NCBI GenBank assembly: GCA_014843695.1
Contig: CM026391.1
Coordinates: 36,019,711 to 36,083,710 of the forward strand
Source: Archivesica marissinica
Lineage: Eukaryota; Mollusca; Bivalvia; Venerida; Vesicomyidae
Length of the DNA stretch: 64,000 bases
Direction of reading: 5' to 3'
Shown here: positions 41,103 to 53,100 of the stretch, piece after piece
Layout: every line of letters starts with the position of its first letter
Numbering within the stretch: position 1 is the stretch's first letter
Notes under the pieces: generated by a model
Seen by the model: only the letters and a program-made list of their open reading frames with translations
What the model was told of the DNA's origin: nothing
Database searches by the model: none
Made by a program: the position numbers and the translations under genes

Positions 41103-44100
41103 ATTACCTTACCCAGTATAAACTAATTATTTTATTATGTATGTTATAATTGTTAGTAGGAGTAATTGAAGGCAACACTATTTTATTATGTATGTTATAA
41201 TTGTTAGTAGGAGTAATTGAAGGCAACACTATTTTATTATGTGTGTACGGTATAACACTAGAAAAATTACTAGACAAGTATTATCCAAGGCTATTTGTTT
41301 TCTTGGAAATCTTATTTATATTTTGTAGAATACCTGGTCCCCGGGATCATACGTTTGATCTCCCGCTACACCATTGAGAAGTTGATTAAGTTGCTTTGTT
41401 TTGTAGGCATAGAGGAAGATGATGTCATGTACGACCATGATTTATCAGACTCGGAAGATGATGACGAAATCCTACCTCATGTCACAAAATCAACTTTGGA
41501 AAACATTGTGAAAAAGGTATTCCCTTGAATTGCGTCTTTAAGAAATGAAGTATATTGATCTATTGAATGAGTTTGACTCGCATCCGAATCCTTGTATAAT
41601 GATTGTAGATTGTTTGGATTATTTATAAAACACATCGCATGCATGTTTGCATTGTCTACTTAATGCCTAGTCATCTGTTAAGACTTCCAGTGGCATAGCT
41701 TCCTATAGGCATTGTTAGTGCAGTGAGAGTGCAGTGGTAGTGCAGTGAGAGTGCAGTGGTAGTGCAGTGAGAGTGCAGTGGTAGTGCAGTGAGAGTGCAG
41801 TGGTAGTGCAGTGAGAGTGCAGTGGTAGTGCAGTGAGAGTGCAGTGGTAGTGCAGTGAGAGTGTAGTGGTAGTGCAGTGAGAGTGCAGTGGTAGTGCAGT
41901 GAGAGTGCAGTGGTAGTGCAGTGGTAGTGCAGTGAGAGTGCAGTGGTAGTGCAGTGGTAGTGCAGTGATAGTGCAGTGGTAGTGCAGTGATAGCGAAGTG
42001 GTAGTGCAGTGGTAGTGCAGTGGTAGTGCAGTGGTAGTGCAATGGTAGTGCAGTGGTAGTGCAGTGGTAGTGCAGTGATAGTGCAGTGGTAGTGCAGTGA
42101 GAGCGCATTGGTAGTGCAGTGGTAGTGCAGTGAGAGTGCAGTGATAGTGCAGTGGTAGTGCAGTGGTAGTGCAGTGAGAGTGCTGTGGTAGTGCAGTGAG
42201 AGTGCTGTGGTAGTGCAGTGGTAGTGCAGTGAGAGTGTAGTGGTAGTGCAGTGAGAGTGCTGTGGTAGTGTAGTGAGAGTGCTGTGGTAGTGCAGTGAGA
42301 GTGCTGTGGTAGTGCAGTGAGAGCGCAGTGGTAGTGTAGTGGCAGTGCAGTGGTAGTGCAGTGGTAGTGTAGTGGTAGTGCAGTGAGAGTGCATTGGTAG
42401 TGCATTGGTAGTGCAGTTGTAGTGTAGTGGTAGTGCAGTGGTAGTGCAGTGAGAGTGCCGTGGTAGTGCAGTGGTAATGCAGTGAGAGTGCAGTGGTAGT
42501 GCATTGGTAGTGCAGTGGTAGTACAGTGAGAGTGCAGTGAGAGTGTAGTGGTAGTGCAGTGAGAGTACAGTGAGAGTGTAGTGAGAGTGTAGTGAGAGTG
42601 CAGTGGTAGTGCAATGAGAGTGCAGTGAGAGTGTAGTGGTAGTGCAGTGAGAGTACAGTGAGAATGTAGTGAGAGTGTAGTGGTAGTGCAGTGAGAGTGC
42701 AGTGGTAGTGCAGTGAGAGTACAGTGAGAGTGTAGTGAGAGTGTAGTGGTAGTGCAGTGAGAGTGCAGTGGTAGTGCAGTGAGAGTGTAGTGAGAGTGCA
42801 GTGAGAGTGTAGTGAGAGTGCAGTGAGAATGCAGTGGTAGTGCAGTGAGAGTGCAGTGAGAGTGTAGTGATAGTGCAGTGGTAGTGCAGTGAGAGTGCAG
42901 TGGTAGTGCAGTGAGAGTGTAGTGAGAGTGCAGTGAGAGTGCAGTGAGAGTGTAGTAGTAGTGCCATGGTAGTTCAGTGCTAGTGCAGTGAGAGTGTAGT
43001 GAGAGTGCAGTGAGAGTGTAGTGAGAGTGTAGTGAGAGTGTAGTGATAGTACAGTGATAGTGCAGTGATAGTGTAGTGAGAGTGCAGTGGTAATACAGTG
43101 AGAGTGTTGTGAGAGTGTAGTGAGAGTGCAGTGAGAGTGTAGTGAGAGTGCAGTGGTAGTACAGTGAGAGTGTAGTGAGAGTGCAGTGAGAGTGCAGTGA
43201 GAGTGTAGTGAGAGTACAGTGGTAGTACAGTGAGAGTGTAGTGAGAGTGTAGTGAGAGTGCAGTGAGAGTGTAGTGAGAGTGCAGTGAGAGTGCAGTGGT
43301 AGTACAGTGAGAGTGTAGTGAGAGTGTAGTGAGAGTGCAGTGAGAGTGTAGTGAGAGTGCAGTGGTAGTACAGTGAGAGTGCAGTGAGAGTGCAGTGAGA
43401 GTGTAGTGAGAGTGCAGTGAGAGTGTAGTGAGAGTGCAGTGAGAGTGTAGTGAGAGTGCAGTGTGAGTGCAGTGGTAGTACAGTGAGAGTGTAGTGAGAG
43501 TGCAGTGAGAGTGTAGTGAGAGTGCAGTGAGAGTGTAGTGAGAGTGCAATGAGAGTGCAGTGAGAGTGTAGTGAGAGTGCAGTGAGAGTGTAGTGAGATT
43601 GTAGTGAGAGTGTAGTGAGAGTGCAGTCAGAGTGTAGTGAGAGTGCAGTGAGAGTGCAGTGGTAGTACAGTGAGAGTGTAGTGAGAGTGCAGTGAGAGTG
43701 TATGAGAGTGTAGTAATAGTACAGTGATAGTGTAGTGAGAGTGCAGTGGTAGTACAGTGAGAGTGTAGTGAGAGTGTAGTGAGAGTGCAGTGAGAGTGTA
43801 GTGAGAGTGTAGTGAGAGTGCAGGGAGAGTGTAGTGAAGTGCAGTGGTAGTGCAGTGAGAGTGCAGTGGTAGTGCCGTGGTAGTGCAGTGAGAGTGCAGT
43901 GGTAGTGCCGTGATAGTGCAGTGAGAGTGTAGTGGTAGTGCAGTTGTAGTGTAGTGAGAGTGCTGTGAGAGTGTAGTCAGAGTGCAGTCAGAGTGTACTC
44001 AGTGTAGTGAGAGTGCAGTGAGAGTGCAGTGAGAGTGCTGTGGTAGTACAGTGAGAGTGCAGTGGTAGTGCAGTGAGAGTGCAGTGGTAGTGCAGTGAGA

Positions 44101-47100
44101 GTGCAGTGCTAGTGCAGTGAGAGTGCAGTGGTAGTGCAGTGAGAGTGCAGTGGTAGTGCAGTGAGAGTGCAGTGCTAGTGCAGTGAGAGTGCAGTGGTAG
44201 TGCAGTGGTAGTACAGTGGTAGTGTATTGGTAGTGCAGTGGTAGTGCTGTGGTAGTGCAGTGAGAGTGCACTGGTAGTGCTGTGGTAGTGCAGTGGTAGT
44301 GCAGTGGTAGTACAGTGGTAGTGCAGTGGTAGTACAGTGGTAGTGCACTGGTAGTGCAGTGGTAGTACAGTGGTAGTGCAGTGGTAATGCAGTGGTAATG
44401 CAGTGGTAGTGCAGTGAGAGTGCAGTGAGAGTGCAGTGGTAGTGCAGTGAGAGTGCATTGGTAGTGCAGTGGTAGTACAGTGGTAGTGCAGTGAGAGTGC
44501 AGTTGTAGTACAGTGAGAGTGCAGTGAGAGTGCATTGGTAGTACAGTGAGAGTACAGTGAGAGTGCATTGGTAGTGCAGTGAGAGTGCAGTGGTAGTGTA
44601 GTGGTAGTGCAGTGAGAGTGCAGTGAGAGTGCATTGGTAGTACAGTGAGAGTGCATTGGTAGTACAGTGAGAGTGCAGTGAGAGTGCAGTGGAAGTGCAG
44701 TGAGAGTGCATTGGTAGTGCAGTGAGAGTGCATTGGTAGTGCAGTGAGAGTGCATTGGTAGTACAGTGAGAGTGCAGTGGTAGTGCAGTGAGAGTGCAGT
44801 GAGAGTGCAGTGAGAGTGTAGTGAGAGTGCAGTGGTAGTGCAGTTGTAGTGCAGTGAGAGTGTAGTGAGAGTGCAGTGAGAGTGTAGTGAGAGTGCAGTG
44901 AGAGTGCTGTGGTAGTACAGTGAGAGTGCAGTGAGAGTGCTGTGGTAGTACAGTGAGAGTGCAGTGGTAGTGTACTGGTAGTGCAGTGAGAGTGCAGTGG
45001 TAGTACAGTGAGAGTGCAGTGGTAGTGCAGTGAGAGTGCAGTGGTAGTACAGTGAGAGTGCAGTGAGAGTGCAGTGAGAGTGCAGTGAGAGTGTACTCAG
45101 TGTAGTGAGAGTGCAGTGAGAGTGCGGTTAGAGTGCAGTGGTAGTACAGTGAGAGTGCAGTGAGAGTGCAGTGGTAGTGTACTGGTAGTGCAGTGAGAGT
45201 GCAGTGGTAGTACAGTGAGAGTGCAGTGGTAGTGCAGTGAGAGTGCAGTGGTAGTGCAGTGAGAGTGCAGTGGTAGTGCAGTGAGAGTGTAGTGGTAGTG
45301 CAGTGAGAGTGCTGTGGTAGTGTAGTGAGAGTGCTGTGGTAGTGCAGTGAGAGTGCCGTGGTAGTGCAGTGAGAGTGCTGTGGTAGTGCAGTGGTAGTGC
45401 AGTGAGAGTGTAGTGGTAGTGCAGTGAGAGTGCTGTGGTAATGTAGTGAGAGTGCTGTGGTAGTGCAGTGAGAGTGCTGTGGTAGTGCAGTGAGAGTGCT
45501 GTGGTAGTGCAGTGAGAGCGCAGTGGTAGTGTAGTGGCAGTGCAGTGGTAGTTCAGTGGTAGTGTAGTGGTAGTGCAGTGGTAGTGCAGTGAGAGTGCAT
45601 TGGTAGTGCATTGGTAGTGCAGTTGTAGTGTAGTGGTAGTGCAGTGGTAGTGCAGTGAGAGTGTCGTGGTAGTGCAGTGATAATGCAGTGAGAGTGCAGT
45701 AGTAGTGCAGTGAGAGTGCATTGGTAGTGCAGTGGTAGTACAGTGGTAGTGCAGTGAGAGTGTAGTGAGAGTGTAGTGAGATTGTAGTGGTAGTGCAGTG
45801 AGAGTGCAGTGGTAGTGCAGTGAGAGTGTAGTGAGAGTGCAGTGAGAGTGCAGTGGTAGTGCAGTGAGAGTGCAGTGAGAGTGTAGTGAGAGTGCAGTGG
45901 TAGTGCAGTGAGAGTGTAGTGAGAGTGCAGTGGTAGTGCAGTGGTAGTGCAATGAGAGTGTAGTGAGAGTGTAGTGAGAGTGTAGTGGTAGTGCAGTGAG
46001 AGTGCAGTGGTAGTGCAGTGAGAGTGTAGTGAGAGTGCAGTGAGAGTGTAGTGAGAGTGCAGTGAGAGTGCAGTGGTAGTGCAGTGAGAGTGTAGTGAGA
46101 GTGTAGTGAGAGTGCAGTGAGAGTGCAGTGAGAGTGTAGTGAGAGTGCAGTGAGAGTACAGTGGTAGTACAGTGAGAGTGCAGTGAGAGTACAATGAGAG
46201 TGTAGTGAGAGTACAGTGGTAGTACAGTGAGAGTGTAGTGAGAGTGTAGTGAGAGTGCAGTGGTAGTACAGTGAGAGTGTAGTGAGAGTACAGTGAGAGT
46301 GTAGTGAGAGTGTAGTGAGAGTGTAGTGAGAGTGCAGTGAGAGTGTAGTGAGAGTGCAGTGGTAGTACAGTGAGAGTGTAGTGAGAGTGCAGTGAGAGTG
46401 TAGTGAGAGTGCAGTGAGAGTGTAGTGAGAGTGCAGTGAGAGTGTAGTGAGAGTGTAGTAATAGTACAGTGATAGTGCAATGATAGTGTATTGAGAGTGC
46501 AGTGGTAGTACAGTGAGAGTGTAGTGAGAGTGTAGTGAGAGTGTAGTGAGAGTGTAGTGAGAGTGTAGTGAGAGTGCAGGGAGAGTGTAGTGAGAGTGCA
46601 GTGGTAGTGCAGTGAGAGTGCAGTGGTAGTGCCGTGGTAGTGCAGTGAGAGTGCAGTGGTAGTGCCGTGATAGTGCAGTGAGAGTGTAGTGAGAGTGCAG
46701 TCGTAGTGCAGTTGTTGTGTAGTGAGAGTGCAGTGAGAGTGTAGTGAGAGTGCAGTGAGAGTGCAGTGAGAGTGTACTCAGTGTAGTGAGAGTGCAGTGA
46801 GAGTGCAGTGAGAGTGCTGTGGTAGTACAGTGAGAGTGCAGTGAGAGTGCAGTGGTAGTGTACTGGTAGTGCAGTGAGAGTGCAGTGAGAGTGCAGTGCT
46901 AGTGCAGTGAGAGTGCAGTGAGAGTGCAGTGGTAGTGCAGTGAGAGTACAGTGCTAGTGCAGTGAGAGTGATGTGGTAGTGCAGTGGTAGTACAGTGGTA
47001 GTGTAGTGGTAGTGCAGTGGTAGTGCTGTGGTAGTGCAGTGAGAGTGCACTGGTAGTGCAGTGGTAGTGCAGTGGTAGTACAGTGGTAGTGCAGTGGTAG

Positions 47101-50100
47101 TACAGTGGTAGTGCAGTGGTAGTACAGTGGTAGTGCAGTGGTAGTGCAGTGGTAATGCAGTGAGAGTGCAGTGAGAGTGCAGTGGTAGTGCAGTGAGAGT
47201 GCATTGGTAGTGCAGTGGTAGTACAGTGGTAGTGCAGTGAGAGTGCAGTGGTAGTACAGTGAGAGTGCAGTGAGAGTGCATTGGTAGTACAGTGAGAGTG
47301 CAGTGAGAGTGCATTGGTAGTGCAGTGAGAGTGCAGTGGTAGTGTAGTGGTAGTGCAGTGAGAGTGCATTGGTAGTGCAGTGAGAGTGCAGTGAGAGTGC
47401 AGTGAGAGTGCATTGGTAGTACAGTGAGAGTGCATTGGTAGTACAGTGAGAGTGCAGTGAGAGTGCAGTGGAAGTGCAGTGAGAGTGCATTGGTAGTGCA
47501 GTGAGAGTGCATTGGTAGTGCAGTGAGAGTGCATTGGTAGTACAGTGAGAGTGCAGTGGTAGTGCAGTGAGAGTGCATTGGTAGTGCAGTGGTAGTACAG
47601 TGAGAGTGCAGTGATAGTGCAGTGAGAGTGCAGTGAGAGTGCAGTGAGAGTGTAGTGAGAGTGCAGTGGTAGTGCAGTTGTAGTGCAGTGAGAGTGTAGT
47701 GAGAGTGCAGTGAGAGTGTAGTGAGAGTGCAGTGAGAGTGCAGTGAGAGTGTAGTGAGAGTGCTGTGAGAGTGCAGTGAGAGTGCAGTGAGAGTGTACTC
47801 AGTGTAGTGAGAGTGCAGTGAGAGTGCAGTGAGAGTGCTGTGGTAGTACAGTGAGAGTGCAGTGAGAGTGCAGTGAGAGTGCAGTGGTAGTGTACTGGTA
47901 GTGCAGTGAGAGTGCAGTGGTAGTGCAGTGAGAGTGCAGTGCTAGTGCAGTGAGAGTGCAGTGGTAGTGCAGTGAGAGTGCAGTGGTAGTGCAGTGCTAG
48001 TGCAGTGAGAGTGCAGTGGTAGTGCAGTGGTAGTACAGTGGTAGTGTAGTGGTAGTGCTGTGGTAGTGCAGTGAGAGTGCACTGGTAGTGCAGTGGTAGT
48101 GCAGTGGTAGTGCAGTGGTAGTACAGTGGTAGTGCAGTGGTAGTACAGTGGTAGTGCAGTGGTAGTGCAGTGGTAGTGCAGTGGTAGTGCACTGGTAGTA
48201 CAGTGGTAGTGCAGTGGTAGTGCAGTGGTAGTGCACTGGTAGTGCAGTGGTAGTACAGTGGTAGTGCAGTGGTAATGCAGTGGTAGTGCAGTGAGAGTGC
48301 ACTGGTAGTGCAGTGGTAGTAAAGTGGTAGTGCAGTGGTAGTACAGTGGTAGTGCAGTGAGAGTGCAGTGGTAGTACAGTGAGAGTGCAGTGAGAGTGCA
48401 TTGGTAGTACAGTGAGAGTGCATTGGTAGTGCAGTGAGAGTGCAGTGTTAGTGCAGTGAGAGTGTAGTGGTAGTGCAGTGAGAGTGCATTGGTAGTGCAG
48501 TGAGAGTGCAGTGAGAGTGCAGTGAGAGTGCTGTGAGAGTGCTGTGGTAGTGCAGTGAGAGTGCAGTGAGAGTGCATTGGTAGTACAGTGAGAGTGCATT
48601 GGTAGTGCAGTGAGAGTGCATTGGTAGTGCAGTGAGAGTGCATTGGTAGTGCAGTGAGAGTGCATTGGTAGTGCAGTGAGAGTGCATTGGTAGTACAGTG
48701 AGAGTGCAGTGGTAGTGCAGTGAGAGTGCATTGGTAGTGCAGTGGTAGTACAGTGGTAGTGCAGTGAGAGTGCAGTGGTAGTACAGTGAGAGTGCAGTGA
48801 GAGTGCAATGGTAGTGCAGTGAGAATGCAGTGGTAGTGCAGTGAGAGTGCATTGGTAGTGCAGTGAGAGTGCAGTGAGAGTGCAGTGAGAGTGCTGTGAG
48901 AGTGTTGTGGTAGTGCATTGAGAGTTCAATGGTAGTGCAGTGAGAGTGCATTGGTAGTGCAGTGAGAGTGCAGTGAGAGTGCAGTGGAAGTGCAGTGAGA
49001 GTGCATTGGTAATGCAGTGAGAGTGCATTGGTAGTGCAGTGAGAGTGCATTGGTAGTGCAGTGAGACTGCATTGGTAGTGCAGTGAGAGTGCATTGGTAG
49101 TGCTGTGAGAGTGCATTGGTAGTGCAGTGAGAGCGCATTGGTAGTGCAGTGAGAGTGCATTGGTAGTGCAGTGAGAGTGCAGTGGTAGTGCAGTGGTAGT
49201 GCAGTGAGAGTGCAGTGAGAGTGCAGTGAGAGTGCATTGGTAGTGCAGTGAGAGTGCTGTGGTAGTGCAGTGAGAGTGCATTGGTAGTGCAGTGGTAGTG
49301 CAGTGGTAGTGCAGTGAGAGTGCATTGGTAGTACAGTGAGAGTGCAGTGAGAGTGCATTGGTAGTGCAGTGAGAGTGCAGTGGTAGTGTAGTGAGAGTGC
49401 AGTGAGAGTGTAGTGGTAGTGCAGTGAGAGTGCAGTGAGAGTGCATTGGTAGTGCAGTGAGAGTGCATTGGTAGTGCAGTGAGAGTGCATTGGTAGTACA
49501 GTGAGAGTGCATTGGTAGTACAGTGGTAGTGCAGTGAGAGTGCAGTGAGAGTGCAGTGGTAGTGCAGTGAGAGCGAAGTGAGAGCGCATTGGTAATGCAG
49601 TGAGAGTAGGCGTCGCGTGGTCTCTTCAGATGTGAGAGGACCGGTGGTCACTCCCAGCTGTAGCTGTTACAAGTGTGATCTTAGGCAAGGCAATTAAATT
49701 GCACATTACCTGGTCTCTCTCCCTCATGGCGATGGATTGCGTCAGGAATGAGGTCTGGAGACTGATTAATCTAATGTTGTCAAAACATTGTTTCGTAATC
49801 TAGCTATAATAATGTTGTATAAACTAAGGCATCTATCTACATATTTCTTCAAAAATTGAAAATATTAAAATTAGAAAAATGCAAAAAAATGAAGGGTAAG
49901 GGTGTGGAGAATGAAGAGAGTCCATCAAATATGAAAATAAGTCGGTAGTGATAAAAAAAGATTTTAGTTTAGTTTATACAAATTTATTTTAGCTCGATTG
50001 CAAAACAAGTTCTTATAACTTATACTAATCACTCTCGAGACCTCATTCCTGATGGAATCCATCGCCACGAGGGAGAGAAGAGGCATGTGGAATTTAAATG

Positions 50101-53100
50101 CCTTGCCTAAGGACACAATCGTAACGGCTTCAGCGGGGCTCGAACTCCGGGCCTTTTGCACGTGAAGCGAACGCGCTACCACTGAGCTATCACGACTTCC
50201 ACAAAAAGATTTCCACAGCTGCAAACATTTGTTCTTTATTTTGCGTCAAAACATACGACCAATCAGCAGTTCTAATCAATCACTTGTTTCTGCACATTAT
50301 AATGTTGAACTAGCCTGGGTTCCAGTCTGTCGATTTTTCACTTTTTAACTTCTGGCAAAATGGCAGCCTTGGGAAACTTGATTTCCGATCGTAGCGCCAT
50401 CTACTCTTATGAGGGTGTAGATTTGAAGAATGACAACTCTTCTCTACAAAATAATATCGCTAAATATTGAAACCGAATTCAATCGGAAATCGCCGAACAG
50501 GCACGATTATACACGATCATTTCCGAATATACACGAATGCTCCCGTAGACTCATTTACATCACAAACATATAATATCCCGTTTCTGTGTTATATTGACGA
50601 GATGGCGGATTTTAAATATTACATTTAGATGGTAATGGATCGATTTGGCGTGATTGAACTAAGGACGACTTACATATTGAGTAAATATGTCAAATCAGAC
50701 GCACATTGTACTATTTATCGTTCCGTTGACCTGTAAACAATGGCGGCCAATTATAAAGTTTTATCAACATTGCAGTGCCTCGCTTTCGATTCAAGTACGT
50801 CATTAATTAAGTCACATGCTAATAGAACTATTAATAGGATTAATGCGAGTCAATAATTACACGACAATCCCCCAATTTTCCCCAGGTTGATATGATCAGA
50901 AACTCAATACGGCCCAATTAATAGTCTCGGTGTTAAAATATATTTATTTGACTGACCAGGCAAAATATATCAACGCCTGTTCCCAGGCTAATGTTGAACC
51001 TGTGAACCAGGTGTTTCAATAAGGTTTAAAGCGACACACTGTTGAAATAAAGAATGTTTTTGGTATCAGCTATGTAAAGAATATAATTTGCAATGACTAT
51101 GTGTTTTAAAAAATCCCAACTATTCGTACAGCAACGAAACAATTCAAATAAATATGGCAAATTGTTTATAAACAAACTTATGTACACATTGCTTAATACA
51201 CATGCATGATGCAACTACGGATAGTGAAATATGCATTGTTTAATACACATGCATGATGCAACTATGGATGATAAATATACATTGTTTAATACACATACAT
51301 GATGCAACTATGGATGATAAATATACATTGTTTAATACACATACATGATGCAACTACGGATGATGAAATATACACTGCTTAATACACATACATGATGCAA
51401 CTACGGATGATGAAATATACACTGCTTAATACACATGCATGATGCAACTACGGATGATGAAATATACATTGTTTAATACACATGCATGATGCAACTATGG
51501 ATGATGAAATATACACTGCTTAATACACATGCATGATGCAACTACGGATGATGAAATATACACTGCTTAATACACATGCATGATGCAACTATGGATGATG
51601 AAATATACACTGCTTAATACACATGCATGATGCAACTACGGATGATGAAATATACACTGCTTAATACACATGCATGATGCAACTACGGATGATGAAATAT
51701 ACACTGCTTAATACACATGCATGATGCAACTACGGATGATGAAATATACATAGCTTAATAAATATGCATGATGCAACTACGGATGATGAAATATACATTG
51801 CTTTATACACATGCATGATGCAACTACGGATGATGACACATCTGGCTTAGATGTTTGTTCTGCTTGCCGATAGAAAGCCATGTGTTCCGAATGTACCCAA
51901 GACATGACAAACAGATTCAAGAGTCGTACTTGTGTGTGTGTGTTTTACGTTTATTTATTGTCGCTATCGGTTACCTATATGAGCGACGCCACCTGAAGAG
52001 ATTAATCATTTTAGATTTTTGGAAGATAGTGCAATGATACAGACATAGACCCATTCCAGAGTCTCCTCTGGTTCTTTTACATGCACGGTGTAAAGCATCG
52101 ACACGAGACCTCGGTTTAAAGTCCCATCTGAAAGACTTAATTTTATTAGGGTCAGACGGGGGGATCGAACCTGCGATCCCTGGAATACCAGTCCAGCGTG
52201 TTACCACTGGACTACAGATCCGTCTGTGAGTCATACTCTCACTTGTCAGTTTGTAATAATGCTATAAACACACTGTTTACTGACACAAATATGTAGCAGC
52301 ATTGCTACTTGTACATAATATTTCCTATTTAGTTTATACAAATTTAGTTTATACAAATTTAATTTATACAAATTTAGTTTAGCTCGATTGCGAAACAAGT
52401 TCTTACAACTTATATTAATCACTCTCTCGAGACCTCATTACTGATGGAATCCATCGCCATGAGGGAGAGAGAGGAGGCAACATGGAATTTGAATGCCTTG
52501 CCTAAGGGCACAATCATAACGGCTCCAGCGGGACTCGAAATTCGCACCTGAAGCGATTTTGATAATTTGATAATATTCCTATAGATTTCGTACAATATCG
52601 TGTCGCTTTTATTGTATGTTTTTCTTTCCAGAAAAAGAAGGATGCTATCACAAAGAAATTGAAATCAGTTCTTTCATTTGGGAATCTTAAGAGGGACACT
52701 CCATTCCACCAGAAAATGTATTTATTATGGACGGCTCCTATCACAAAGTTCTGGACTACCCAAGTATTCTACTTTGCATTCCTCGGCCTATTCTGCCTGG
52801 CTACATTGTGGCCAACATGTGGGAACCAGCTGTTGGATATGACTCTCTGGTTCTGGGCTGCTGTTATAGAAATGGAACTAGTGTGTAGAGTGTACAAGAA
52901 ATACCATGTAAGTATAAGCTTGTTACTAATCTAGCTTTCGGATCTAATCCTTTTTCAAAACATAAAATATTATATTGTAATGTAATTGCTATATGTATAT
53001 ATGTTACATTGTTTGAAATAAAATATGTTTAAACTATAAGCTTGTAGATTAAGGTGTGCTGTATGTAAGTATTTTATTGTACCCGGGCGATATGTGGGTA

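Noticed and set aside
41671..49651. Many overlapping minus-strand frames rich in His, Cys, Thr and Leu, up to 530 codons
   Set aside because: All arise from an 11-bp repeat that closes its frame every 33 bp. Frames overlap each other in all phases, as expected for low-complexity DNA.
49964..50224. An 86-codon minus-strand frame
   Set aside because: It lies within a SINE-1 copy with clear A and B boxes. No protein similarity is recognised.
52152..52226. A possible tRNA-Thr gene (anticodon GGT) on the minus strand
   Set aside because: The acceptor and anticodon stems pair, but the T stem has mismatches and the sequence continues into a SINE body.
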